Origin: Agrobacterium tumefaciens
Lineage (GTDB): Bacteria; Pseudomonadota; Alphaproteobacteria; Rhizobiales; Rhizobiaceae
Direction of reading: 5' to 3'
DNA: 64,000 nt
Assembly: GCA_025559845.1 (NCBI GenBank)
Contig: CP048470.1
Location: forward strand, 1,969,001-2,033,000
Under the pieces are notes generated by a model that saw nothing but the letters and a program-made list of their open reading frames with translations, was not told where the DNA came from and ran no database searches. The first letter of the stretch is position 1, and every line of letters starts with the position of its first letter. Positions 34,892-43,036 of the stretch are shown one piece after another. The position numbers were made by a program, and so were the translations under genes.

Positions 34892-36681
34892 ACTCAGCAA
34901 CGTTTGCGCCACAACCTGCCGATTTGAATGACGAAGATTTGCGCACACGAGCCGTGGCTGCTGCAAGAGGGGAAGCGTCTTTCGATATCCTCATCACCGG
35001 CGGGACGTTGGTGGACGTGGTGACCGGCGAGTTGCGCGCCGCCGATATCGGCATTGTCGGTTCCTTGATTGCAAGCGTGCATGCGCAGGCGACCCGAAGT
35101 GATGCGGCCCGCATTATCGATGCCAAAGGTGCTTTTGTTTCTCCCGGGCTGATCGATACGCACATGCATATCGAAAGTTCGATGATCACGCCTGCCGCTT
35201 ACGCCGCAGCCGTTGTCTCACGTGGTGTCACGACGATTGTCTGGGATCCACATGAATTCGGAAACGTCCACGGTGTCGAGGGCGTTCGCTGGGCCGCAAA
35301 ATCGATTGAAAACCTGCCCTTACGAGCGGTTCTTCTTGCGCCATCTTCAGTCCCGTCTGCACCCGGCCTGGAGCGCGCAGGTGCCGATTTCGACGCCCTC
35401 GTGCTTGCGGACATGCTGGCCTGGCCCCAGATCGGCGGCGTTGCCGAAATCATGAACATGCGAGGTGTCATCGAGCGCGATCCGCACATGAGTGCTATCG
35501 TGCAGGCGGGTCTATTCTCGGGCAAGTTGCTATGCGGTCACGCCAGAGGTCTGAAGGGCGCCGAGTTGAATGCATTCATGACCGCGGGTGTATCCTCCGA
35601 TCACGAACTGGTTTCTGCCGACGATCTGATGGAAAAGCTGCGTGCGGGACTGACCATCGAATTGCGTGGATCGCACGACCATTTGCTGCCGGAATTCGTG
35701 GCTGCGCTGAACGCGCTAGGCCATCTTCCCCAAACGGTTACGCTCTGCACAGATGATGTATTCCCTGATGACCTCGTGAACGGAGGTGGCCTTGATGACG
35801 TGGTACGACGCCTTGTCCGTTATGGATTGAAGCCAGAATGGGCTTTGCGCGCAGCGACACTGAATGCGGCGCAACGTCTCGGACGTCCCGACCTCGGCCT
35901 CGTTGCTGCTGGTCGTCGCGCTGATATCGCCGTGTTTGAGGATCTGAGCAGTTTTGCTGCCCGGCACGTTATTGCTGATGGTAAACCTGTTGCGGAAAAC
36001 GGAGCAATGCTGGCTTCAATCCCGGCCTGTGATGCGACTGTACTCCAAGGCTCCATGAAGCTTCCATTGCGAAAACCGGACGACTTCAGGGTGGCGTCGA
36101 ATGGACGCCGTGTGCGGCTTGCAACCATCGATCGTCCACGCTTTACCCAGTGGGGTGAAACGGAGGCCGATGTCGAGGATGGTTTTGTTGTCCCGCCGGA
36201 GGGCTCAACGATGATTTCCGTGACGCATCGTCACGGCAAAGCGGACGCTCTCACGAGAACCGGTTTTCTGACCGGTTGGGGCCGTTGGGACGGTGCTTTT
36301 GCAACCACGGTTGCACATGATAGCCATAACCTGACAGTCTTCGGTGGGAATGTGGATGACATGGCGCTCGCTGCAAATGCGGTGATCGAGGCTGGTGGCG
36401 GCATGGCGGCTGCATCAAACGGCAAGATCACGGCCTTGCTCCCCTTGCCGCTTTCTGGCCTGGTGTCGGAAGCTTCGGTTGAAGAGGTGGCGGAAGCCTT
36501 CCAGCATCTGCGTACCGCTGTCGGTGAGATAGTAGAGTGGCAACCGCCTTATCTCGTTTTCAAAGCGTGCTTTGGGGCAACGCTTGCCTGCAATGTCGGT
36601 CCTCACCAGACAGATAGGGGGATTGCCGACGTTCTGACCGGGACCGTGCTTGAAAGTCCGGTGATCTCTCTCATTGACTAA
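34888..36681 (+). CDS. Adenine deaminase
   Basis: Amidohydrolase-superfamily adenine deaminase (Ade type), 597 residues, converting adenine to hypoxanthine and ammonia. The metal-binding GLIDTHMHIESSMITPAAY is at about residues 88-107; VWDPHEFGNVHG, GHARGLKG, GVSSDHELVSADDL and CTDDVFPDDL follow in the order expected. The C-terminal Ade domain (AFATTVAHDSHNLTVFG) contains the added metal-associated His residues. It is the last gene of the operon, overlapping the nucleoside hydrolase by 4 bp. Confidence 0.95.
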   Translation: MNSATFAPQPADLNDEDLRTRAVAAARGEASFDILITGGTLVDVVTGELRAADIGIVGSLIASVHAQATRSDAARIIDAKGAFVSPGLIDTHMHIESSMITPAAYAAAVVSRGVTTIVWDPHEFGNVHGVEGVRWAAKSIENLPLRAVLLAPSSVPSAPGLERAGADFDALVLADMLAWPQIGGVAEIMNMRGVIERDPHMSAIVQAGLFSGKLLCGHARGLKGAELNAFMTAGVSSDHELVSADDLMEKLRAGLTIELRGSHDHLLPEFVAALNALGHLPQTVTLCTDDVFPDDLVNGGGLDDVVRRLVRYGLKPEWALRAATLNAAQRLGRPDLGLVAAGRRADIAVFEDLSSFAARHVIADGKPVAENGAMLASIPACDATVLQGSMKLPLRKPDDFRVASNGRRVRLATIDRPRFTQWGETEADVEDGFVVPPEGSTMISVTHRHGKADALTRTGFLTGWGRWDGAFATTVAHDSHNLTVFGGNVDDMALAANAVIEAGGGMAAASNGKITALLPLPLSGLVSEASVEEVAEAFQHLRTAVGEIVEWQPPYLVFKACFGATLACNVGPHQTDRGIADVLTGTVLESPVISLID

Positions 36682-36760
36682 AATGGTTTGAGCTTTGGCA
36701 GGCGAAAGCCGCACGAGAGGCCGCTACCGCCTGTTTTCCCCCGACGGGATGCCCTTAGTG

Positions 36761-36813
36761 TGTAAAGCGTGCTTGACATTTCCTGTGACTGCGGTTGTAA
36801 AGGATGCTTTACA
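36761..36813 (+). promoter_or_regulatory. Promoter with two operator-like dyads for the membrane protein/XRE operon
   Basis: Dyad 1 is TGTAAAGCGTGCTTGACA (36761-36778), one mismatch from perfect. Dyad 2 is TGTAAAGGATGCTTTACA (36796-36813), with 7-bp perfect arms. Centres are 35 bp apart. The end of dyad 1 supplies a consensus -35 TTGACA (36773-36778); 17 bp later the start of dyad 2 supplies TGTAAA as a possible -10. AGGAGG at 36813-36818 is the ribosome-binding site. A repressor on both dyads would block RNA polymerase. Confidence 0.75.
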
Positions 36814-36823
36814 GGAGGCGGGT

Positions 36824-37201
36824 ATGAATAAGCATCGTTTCGTCGTTGAGTTCAGCATCAGCATGATCGGGTATATGGTCATCCTGATCGCTTCCGTGTT
36901 GGTGCTCAACGCAGAGATGGTTGAGGGGAATTGGAAAACGATCGTCGCCCTAACCCCCATGGTTCCTGGGTTTGCTGTGGCATTTTCCGTCATGCGCCAA
37001 GTGAGAATATCTGACGAGCTCCAGCGCCGGATTCAGCTTGAAGCGCTATCCCTTGCTTTTGGTGGAACGGCATTGGTGACATTCAGTTACGGTTTTCTCG
37101 AAACTGTTGGGTATCCAAAACTCTCGATGTTTTTTGTTTGGCCGATCATGGCGGTCTTCTGGATCGTCGGTGGTCTCATAAGTGGCCGTCGTTTTCGATG
37201 A
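36824..37201 (+). CDS. Small integral membrane protein paired with XRE regulator
   Basis: A 125-residue protein with four hydrophobic segments (about residues 9-29, 38-58, 74-94 and 99-119) and short charged loops such as MRQVRISDELQRRIQLEA. I do not recognise a named family with certainty; it resembles small YdbS/DUF-type membrane proteins encoded next to short XRE regulators. The ATG at 36824 follows AGGAGG at ideal spacing. Its stop overlaps the regulator's start by 4 bp (ATGA), so the two are translationally coupled. Confidence 0.8.
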   Translation: MNKHRFVVEFSISMIGYMVILIASVLVLNAEMVEGNWKTIVALTPMVPGFAVAFSVMRQVRISDELQRRIQLEALSLAFGGTALVTFSYGFLETVGYPKLSMFFVWPIMAVFWIVGGLISGRRFR

Positions 37202-37389
37202 AAAACAGGCTGAAAGCCCTTCGTATCGAAAAAGGATGGTCGCAGGGCGAGGTGGCGTCCCGCCTTGACGTGTCACGCCAGACCGTAAACGCCATTGAAA
37301 ACGAGCGCTATGACCCCAGCCTGCCGCTTGCATTCGCAATCGCTCGATTGTTCAATCGAGCGATTGAAGAGATTTTCGAAGAGCGATGA
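37198..37389 (+). CDS. Short XRE-family transcriptional regulator
   Basis: A 63-residue protein that is almost only a helix-turn-helix domain: MKNRLKALRIEKGWSQGEVA, then SRLDVSRQTVNAIENERYDP, and SLPLAFAIARLFNRAIEEIF. This is the YozG/Cro-like class that binds short palindromes as dimers. The obvious targets are the two TGTAAAG-N4-CTTTACA dyads upstream, making the operon autoregulated (inference). The genome context offers no toxin-like partner other than the membrane protein. Confidence 0.9.
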   Translation: MKNRLKALRIEKGWSQGEVASRLDVSRQTVNAIENERYDPSLPLAFAIARLFNRAIEEIFEER

Positions 37390-37412
37390 GGATTGGCACT
37401 CTAGAGCAGAGC

Positions 37413-38321
37413 CTAACTCGGTTGCCGCGTTTTACTGGCTGCATAGCGCGCGGCTAAAATGAAGTTCTTGACGACGGGAGAAGTCGTTCCTCTGCGATAG
37501 GCGAGGGATATGGACAGCCGGGGAGGTGGACCGCTGGCAGGGAGCAGGACGATGTTTTGCATTTTCACCTGAGCGACGGACTCCGGAACCAGCGAAACAC
37601 CAAGTTCGGCGGCGACCAACGTCAGTATCGATGCGATATGCGGCGCCGCCGGACCAAGCCGCGGTGTAAACCCTGCATCTTCGCACGCCTTCAGCGAGGC
37701 GTCGTGGAGGCTGGTTCCAATGCTGCGTGGCGTAAGAATGAATGGATCGTCGCGCAGTTCGAGGAGGTCGATGGCAGTGCCTCGCCGTGCAAGAATGTGC
37801 GACGCGGGCAGGGCGATCAGGAGGGGCTCGTCAGTCAAGACTTCTTCGTTCAACGTGTCCGGCTCAGATTGCGACGGGCGCAATAGGGCGACGTCCAACC
37901 TGTCTTCAAGCAAGGCTGGTGTCAGCACAAGGGCGTTGGCTTCCATCACTTGAAGTTCGACATCCGGATATTTGTTCTTGTACGCGCGAATGCACGCGGG
38001 GACGAGCGGATTGAGAGCCGCCGTTCCCGTCACACCAATCCTCATGACGCCAGTCTCGCCGGCGGCTGCCCTGCGCGCAAGGCGAACGCCGTTGCTGACC
38101 TGATCGGGCACATTGGCAATTGCTGTACGAAAGGCTGTTCCCGCCGGTGTCAGTTCCACGCCGTGTGCGAGACGCCGGAACAACCGGGTGCCCATTTCCT
38201 CTTCCAGCACTTTTATCTGCTGGCTAAGAGGTGGCTGCGCTATGCCGAGATGTTCCGCTGCCCGGGTGAAGCTTCCTTCGCTGGCAATGGCAAGAAAATA
38301 GCGGATGTGCCGGAGCTCCAT
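37413..38321 (-). CDS. LysR-type regulator of the adjacent MFS gene
   Basis: LysR regulator of 302 residues. The HTH lies in MELRHIRYFLAIASEGSFTR, AAEHLGIAQPPLSQQIKVLE and EEMGTRLFRR, a BenM/CatM-like opening. The effector domain includes MRIGVTGTAALNPLVPACIR. I chose ATG 38321 as the family-conserved start; the frame is open to 38357. It is divergent from an MFS exporter gene with 91 bp between, the same arrangement as the ynfL-ynfM pair of enterobacteria, so it probably controls that transporter. Confidence 0.9.
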   Translation of the reverse strand: MELRHIRYFLAIASEGSFTRAAEHLGIAQPPLSQQIKVLEEEMGTRLFRRLAHGVELTPAGTAFRTAIANVPDQVSNGVRLARRAAAGETGVMRIGVTGTAALNPLVPACIRAYKNKYPDVELQVMEANALVLTPALLEDRLDVALLRPSQSEPDTLNEEVLTDEPLLIALPASHILARRGTAIDLLELRDDPFILTPRSIGTSLHDASLKACEDAGFTPRLGPAAPHIASILTLVAAELGVSLVPESVAQVKMQNIVLLPASGPPPRLSISLAYRRGTTSPVVKNFILAARYAASKTRQPS

Positions 38322-38412
38322 GATATTAGATCCAGATATAATGAAAGGCTGTTCCATATATTAGAGTGAAGATGCTGGGCGCGCTATAGATAAGTCCGAA
38401 AAGGATAAATCG
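38322..38412. promoter_or_regulatory. Divergent LysR/MFS control region
   Basis: A 91-bp AT-rich gap containing repeated ATAT elements (ATATTAGATC, AGATATAATG, CATATATTAG) that could hold a LysR box, though I cannot define one T-N11-A site with confidence. AAGGAT at 38401-38406 is the ribosome-binding site of the MFS gene. Confidence 0.4.
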
Positions 38413-39669
38413 ATGCGTCAGCTCAGTAATCAGGATTTTACACCACCCATAATCAAGACGGCGAACCCCTCGGATGTTCTCTGGATCGAGCACGGCAGCA
38501 GCCGTTTCCGTCGAGCTAGCTGGGCGCTTTTTCTTGCCGGTTTTGCCAGCTTTTCACTGATTTATTGCGTTCAGCCGTTGTTGCCGGAATTCCCGGAAGA
38601 GTTTGGGATCAATCCTGCAACTGCTTCGCTTGCGCTTTCGTTGACAACCGGAACACTTGCCTTCGCCATCCTTCTCAGTGGGGCTTTCTCGCAGCTCTTT
38701 ACACGTCGCCGTCTCATGTTCGTTTCCATGATGTTGGCTGCGGTCTGCAATATTATCGCAGCAAGTACAAACGGCTGGGAATGGCTGTTGGCAGCCAGGG
38801 CGTTGGAAGGCTTCGTGCTTGGAGGCGTTCCTGCCGTCGCAATGGCTTATCTTGCTGAAGAAATCGAGCCCGCCAGTCTTGGCAAGGCAATGGGCCTCTA
38901 CGTCGGTGGAACAGCGTTTGGCGCCATGGCCGGGCGTGTCGGCATGGGGCTGGTATCTGCGTTTACCTCATGGCAGGTTGCGATGTACGCACTTGGAGCC
39001 ATCTGTGTTGTCGCGGCGATCGGCTTCCTTATGCTGCTTCCTCCCTCGCGCAACTTCCGGCCGCAGCGCATGCCACTGAACATGCACCTGCGTATATCGG
39101 CTCAGCATCTGAAAAATCCCGATCTCCGGCGGTTTTATTTCATTGGTGCAATGCTCACCAGTGTCTTCACCACGGTCTTCAACTATTGTGCCTTTCGTCT
39201 GGTCGCTCCACCCTATGAACTCGGCCGGACCGCTGTCAGCATGATTTTTCTGACCTTTGCTCTCGGGATTGTTGCGTCTTCCTACGGCGGGACACTGGTC
39301 GACCGCTTTAGCCGACGGGTCATGCTGATCGTCGCCTTCTCATCCATCCTGGCGGGTATTTTTCTGACTTTTTCGTCGAGCATTATCCTGATCGTGATGG
39401 GGATTGCGGCGATCACGGTCGGATTTTTTATCGGTCATTCAGCGGCCAGCAGCGGTGTCGGTGCCAACGCAGGCACCTCCAAAAGCCACGCTTCGGCCTT
39501 GTACCTGTTGTTTTATTATTGTGGCGCGAGCATCACGGGCTGGATCGGCGGCTGGTTCTGGATACACGCGGGATGGCCGGGCATTATGGCCATCACTTCA
39601 GCCTGCGCCCTGGCTGGCATTGTTGCCAGCCTACCTCGTCCCGCTGGCGGGCCGCGGCCGGTCATCTGA
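38413..39669 (+). CDS. MFS transporter (YnfM-like efflux permease)
   Basis: Major facilitator of 418 residues with twelve predicted helices. After a hydrophilic 35-residue N-terminus come SWALFLAGFASFSLIYCVQP with LLPEFPEEFG, the loop QLFTRRRLMFVSMM (MFS motif A variant) and AARALEGFVLGGVPAVAMAY. SCVGANAGTSKSHASALYLL-like text (actual GVGANAGTSKSHASALYLLF) and the YYCGASITG segment are typical of the YnfM/arabinose-efflux group. Substrate unknown. It is divergent from its likely LysR regulator and convergent with the M20 amidohydrolase gene. Confidence 0.9.
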   Translation: MRQLSNQDFTPPIIKTANPSDVLWIEHGSSRFRRASWALFLAGFASFSLIYCVQPLLPEFPEEFGINPATASLALSLTTGTLAFAILLSGAFSQLFTRRRLMFVSMMLAAVCNIIAASTNGWEWLLAARALEGFVLGGVPAVAMAYLAEEIEPASLGKAMGLYVGGTAFGAMAGRVGMGLVSAFTSWQVAMYALGAICVVAAIGFLMLLPPSRNFRPQRMPLNMHLRISAQHLKNPDLRRFYFIGAMLTSVFTTVFNYCAFRLVAPPYELGRTAVSMIFLTFALGIVASSYGGTLVDRFSRRVMLIVAFSSILAGIFLTFSSSIILIVMGIAAITVGFFIGHSAASSGVGANAGTSKSHASALYLLFYYCGASITGWIGGWFWIHAGWPGIMAITSACALAGIVASLPRPAGGPRPVI

Positions 39670-39686
39670 TCGGCCGAGGACAATGT

Positions 39687-40859
39687 TCATTCAGCTGACA
39701 ATTCCTGTTCAACCAGCGTTGACCAGAACGCGACGCCGGAAACAATTGATCCGTCGTTGAAGTCATAAGACGTATTGTGGTGCAGCGCGCCGTCGACCGC
39801 AGGGCCGTTGCCCAACCAGACGTAGCAGCCCGGTGCCTCACCTGCAAAAAAGGCGAAATCGTCACCCGCTGTCGAGGGCGGGAACGCGGTGCGCGCCTTG
39901 TTGCCAAAGACCGATTTTGCCGCTCGCAGCGCACGCCTGGTGGCGTCTGCATCGTTGATCACCGGTGGGATGCGGCGAATGAATTCATATTTGGCTTCAA
40001 TGCCGAACATGGCTGCCGTACCCTTGGCCAGCCTGCCGATCTCTTCTTCAAGCTGGTTACGGACATCAGCCGCATAAGCTCGAGCGGTGCCGCCAATCTC
40101 AACGATGTCCGGGATGACGTTGAGAGCCTTGGGATCGCCCGCCTGAACTGAGCAGGCGCTGACCACAGCGGGTTGCAAGGGATCAACAACGCGACCGACA
40201 ATATTTTGCAGTGAGGCGAGGAATGTGCCGGCAGCCGTTATCGGATCACGGCCAAGATGCGGTTTTGCTCCATGCGTTCCAATGCCCTTGAATGTTACCC
40301 TCCAGCTATCGGAAGACGCAAGCTGCGGGCCTTCGACCACGGCAATCTCGTCAGTTGCAAGTCCTGGCATATTGTGCAGCCCATAGACGGCGTCGCAGGG
40401 GAAAATCTCGAAAAGACCGTCTTCGACCATTTTTTTTGCGCCGCCACGGCCTTCTTCCGCAGGTTGGAAGATGAAATGCACAGTGCCGGAAAAATCACGT
40501 GTCTTGGCAAGGTAACGGGCTGCGCCGATCAACATGGCCGTGTGCCCATCATGGCCACAGGCGTGCATTTTGCCTGGAAACCGAGACTTGTAGGCGCGGT
40601 CCGAAACTTCTGGCATGGCCAGAGCATCCATATCGGCGCGAAGGCCAATCGAACGTGTGCCATTCCCCACCTGCAAGGTGCCGACCACACCGGTGCCGCC
40701 CAGGCCGCGATGAACTTTCAGGCCGGCCCGTTCAAGCAGGTCTGCGACGATGGCACTTGTTCGTTCTTCCTCGAAGCCGAGTTCAGGATGAGCGTGCAGG
40801 TCGTGACGCAACTCCGTCAGAAATGGCAAATCTTCGCCGATCCGGTCCAGCAGTCTCAT
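39687..40859 (-). CDS. M20 family amidohydrolase (hippurate hydrolase/aminoacylase-like)
   Basis: Metal-dependent peptidase-family M20D hydrolase of 390 residues, of the group that removes acyl groups from amino acids (hippurate, N-acetyl amino acids, indole-acetyl conjugates). Metal ligands and catalytic Glu are visible in KMHACGHDGHTAMLIGAARY, FQPAEEGRGGAKKM and the C-terminal PSTAGDDFAFF; LHNMPG also fits. A dimerisation domain occupies about residues 180-290. It is divergent from the phosphoribosyltransferase gene, with a TGACAC-GCG-GTGTCA palindrome in between. A paralogue lies at 62562-63725. Confidence 0.92.
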   Translation of the reverse strand: MRLLDRIGEDLPFLTELRHDLHAHPELGFEEERTSAIVADLLERAGLKVHRGLGGTGVVGTLQVGNGTRSIGLRADMDALAMPEVSDRAYKSRFPGKMHACGHDGHTAMLIGAARYLAKTRDFSGTVHFIFQPAEEGRGGAKKMVEDGLFEIFPCDAVYGLHNMPGLATDEIAVVEGPQLASSDSWRVTFKGIGTHGAKPHLGRDPITAAGTFLASLQNIVGRVVDPLQPAVVSACSVQAGDPKALNVIPDIVEIGGTARAYAADVRNQLEEEIGRLAKGTAAMFGIEAKYEFIRRIPPVINDADATRRALRAAKSVFGNKARTAFPPSTAGDDFAFFAGEAPGCYVWLGNGPAVDGALHHNTSYDFNDGSIVSGVAFWSTLVEQELSAE

Positions 40860-40992
40860 GGCAGGTTATCCTTGAATATGAGGAAAAGCCGCGCCATAGG
40901 TGGGCTCTTCCGAACGCATGTTGCCTGGCTCTTTCTAGCGTATACCGCATCTGAAATGAACCCGCGTACCTCTCTTCGGTTGTCGAAATGCA

Positions 40993-41007
40993 TGACACGC
41001 GGTGTCA
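40993..41007. promoter_or_regulatory. Operator-like palindrome TGACAC-N3-GTGTCA
   Basis: Perfect 6-bp arms with a GCG centre, located in the 195-bp divergent gap between the M20 hydrolase gene and the phosphoribosyltransferase gene. Candidate site for a regulator acting on both. Confidence 0.5.
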
Positions 41008-41054
41008 CTCCTGTTCGATCACAGGCGAACGGTTCCGCAGCAAAGGAAAGAACG

Positions 41055-41738
41055 ATGCAATCCGAGATTTTGCCGCACGAATTCTGGCAGGAAATCCTCA
41101 AGCCCGCCCCATTGGAGCCTACGGAGCCGCATTCGGCGTTTTTCCCTGCGACGCTGGATGACGGGCGACAGATCAGGTTGCCGATTCGTCCGCTTGCGGA
41201 CGGAGAACATGCTTTGGCGTCTTTGATCGTCAATCAAGCCTCCTTCGAGGTGCTGGAGACGCTGGCTGCTGACCTTGCCAAAAAACTCGAGCCGTTTCGA
41301 CCTGATGTGGTGGTGGGATTGCCGACGCTGGGGTTGACGCTCGCGGCGGCTGTCGCCCGCCATCTCGGTCATAAACGATACGTACCGCTCGGGACGTCCC
41401 GCAAATTCTGGTATCTGGAAGAGCTGTCGGTACCAATGTCATCCATCACCACCAAGCAGGAAAAGCGGCTTTACATTGACCCGCGTATGATGCCGCTTAT
41501 TGAAAATCGCCGCGTCGCGCTGGTCGATGACGTCATTTCCAGCGGCACCTCGATTGTCGCCGGTCTTTCCCTCCTGGCTGCATCCAAAATCGAACCTGTC
41601 GTCGTGGGGGCCGCGATGCTTCAATCGGACCGCTGGCGGGAAAGGCTTGCCATTGAGGGTCAGCAGTGGCCCGATCGCATCCGGGGTGTTTTCGCAACGC
41701 CGCTGCTGCGAAAAGTGGAAGGCGGCTGGCAGGTTTGA
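41055..41738 (+). CDS. Phosphoribosyltransferase family protein
   Basis: Type I phosphoribosyltransferase of 227 residues, COG0503-like. The PRPP loop RRVALVDDVISSGTSIVAG is at residues 152-170, and RPDVVVGLPTLGLTLAAAVA fills the position of the first conserved strand. The specific base is unknown; the sequence does not look like standard Apt, Hpt or Xpt. The N-terminal 60 residues (HEFWQEILKPAPLEPTEPHS, then FPATLDDGRQIRLPIRPL) are peculiar to this subgroup. I chose the ATG at 41055 after AAAGGA; the frame is open far upstream over the antisense M20 gene. It precedes the dipeptidase/ABC genes by 207 bp. Confidence 0.83.
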   Translation: MQSEILPHEFWQEILKPAPLEPTEPHSAFFPATLDDGRQIRLPIRPLADGEHALASLIVNQASFEVLETLAADLAKKLEPFRPDVVVGLPTLGLTLAAAVARHLGHKRYVPLGTSRKFWYLEELSVPMSSITTKQEKRLYIDPRMMPLIENRRVALVDDVISSGTSIVAGLSLLAASKIEPVVVGAAMLQSDRWRERLAIEGQQWPDRIRGVFATPLLRKVEGGWQV

Positions 41739-41765
41739 CGATGCGCAAAATCGATGTTGTTACGG

Positions 41766-41786
41766 AGTGGTGATAATTTCACCACT
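41766..41786. promoter_or_regulatory. Operator-like inverted repeat upstream of the dipeptidase operon
   Basis: Perfect 8-bp arms AGTGGTGA (41766-41773) and TCACCACT (41779-41786) with a 5-bp TAATT spacer. It lies 28 bp past the phosphoribosyltransferase stop and 160 bp ahead of the dipeptidase start, with no T-run, so an operator is more likely than a terminator. Confidence 0.55.
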
Positions 41787-41945
41787 GCTTGATTTCGTCC
41801 TTGCGAAGCTTCGAAATATCGTCCTAAGATTGCCGCTGACAGAAAACAGGCGGCCGTGGCGTTTGCTCCGGTTGCCACCCGCTCGGTGTCATTCCGGCGT
41901 CTGCCGCCCCCTCCTTTTTGCGACTGATATTTGGAATCTCCTGAC

Positions 41946-43001
41946 ATGCATGCAGTTTTCGACGGTCATAATGATGTGCTGCTTCGTTTGTGGCGCAACA
42001 GCAAGGCCGGAGCGGACCCGGTTGTAGAATTCCGGGATGGAACACGCGAAGGCCACATCGATGCGCCTCGCGCAAAAGCTGGTGGACTGGCTGGTGGCAT
42101 TTGCGCCATCTACATTCCCTCAGGAGACCTTATTCTCCAGGAACCGGACGAAAACGGCCATTATGTCACGCCGCTTGCCGCGCCGCTCACACGGCAGCCG
42201 TCGCTCGACATCGCCATTGAAAAAGCAGCGATTGCCCTCCGGCTGGATCAGGCCGGCGCTTGGAAACTCTGCCGTAAAACGGCAGACATTCGCAAGGCGA
42301 TGGCCGACAACGTTTTTGCGGCCGTGCTTCACATGGAAGGCTGCGAGGCGATCGGTCCGGATCTTGATGCGCTGGAACTTTTTTATGCCGCCGGTCTACG
42401 GTCGCTTGGTCCCGTCTGGAGCCGCCACAATGTTTTCGGCCACGGCGTTCCCTTCGCCTTCCCCATGTCGCCGGATAGCGCTCCCGGTCTGACCGACGCT
42501 GGCTTTGCTCTGGTCAAGGCTTGCAATCGACTGGGTATCCTCATCGATCTTGCCCACATCACCGAAAAAGGTTTCTGGGATGTGGCAAAGACAACGGACC
42601 AGCCTCTCATCGCCAGCCATTCCAATGCACATGCGCTCACATCCGTTGCGCGCAATCTTACCGACCGACAGATGGACGCAGTCAAGGAGAGCAAAGGCCT
42701 TGTCGGCCTGAACTATGCGGTGACGATGCTGCGTTCTGATGCGCGCGATAATGCCAACACACCGTTGTCCGATATGGTACGCCACATCGACTACATGGTG
42801 GAACGGATGGGCATCGATTGCGTAGCGCTCGGTTCCGACTTCGACGGCGCGACTGTGCCGGTCGGAATTGCGGACGCCAGTGGCAATCACAATCTGGTTG
42901 CGGCGTTGAAATCTGCGGGCTACGGTGACGATGACCTTGCAAAAATCTGCCGGGAAAACTGGCTGCGCGTTCTATCCCAGGCATGGCACGAACCTGCCTG
43001 A
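41946..43001 (+). CDS. M19 membrane-dipeptidase family protein
   Basis: Zinc dipeptidase of the renal-dipeptidase (M19) family, 351 residues. The metal-binding VFDGHNDVLLRLW begins at residue 4; HMEGCEAIGPDLDALE, GLRSLGPVWSRHNVFGHG, DLAHITEKGFWDVAK, IASHSNAHAL and ALGSDFDGATVP follow in family order. Bacterial members cleave diverse L/D-dipeptides. No signal peptide is seen, so it probably acts in the cytoplasm on dipeptides imported by the adjacent Dpp-type transporter, whose binding-protein gene begins 35 bp downstream. Confidence 0.94.
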   Translation: MHAVFDGHNDVLLRLWRNSKAGADPVVEFRDGTREGHIDAPRAKAGGLAGGICAIYIPSGDLILQEPDENGHYVTPLAAPLTRQPSLDIAIEKAAIALRLDQAGAWKLCRKTADIRKAMADNVFAAVLHMEGCEAIGPDLDALELFYAAGLRSLGPVWSRHNVFGHGVPFAFPMSPDSAPGLTDAGFALVKACNRLGILIDLAHITEKGFWDVAKTTDQPLIASHSNAHALTSVARNLTDRQMDAVKESKGLVGLNYAVTMLRSDARDNANTPLSDMVRHIDYMVERMGIDCVALGSDFDGATVPVGIADASGNHNLVAALKSAGYGDDDLAKICRENWLRVLSQAWHEPA

Positions 43002-43036
43002 AATCGAGTGAAATCAATAACAAAAGGGGAGATCCT

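Noticed and set aside
40257..41054. Upstream extension of the phosphoribosyltransferase frame
   Set aside because: Antisense to the M20 hydrolase gene; homology and ribosome-binding site both begin at 41055.
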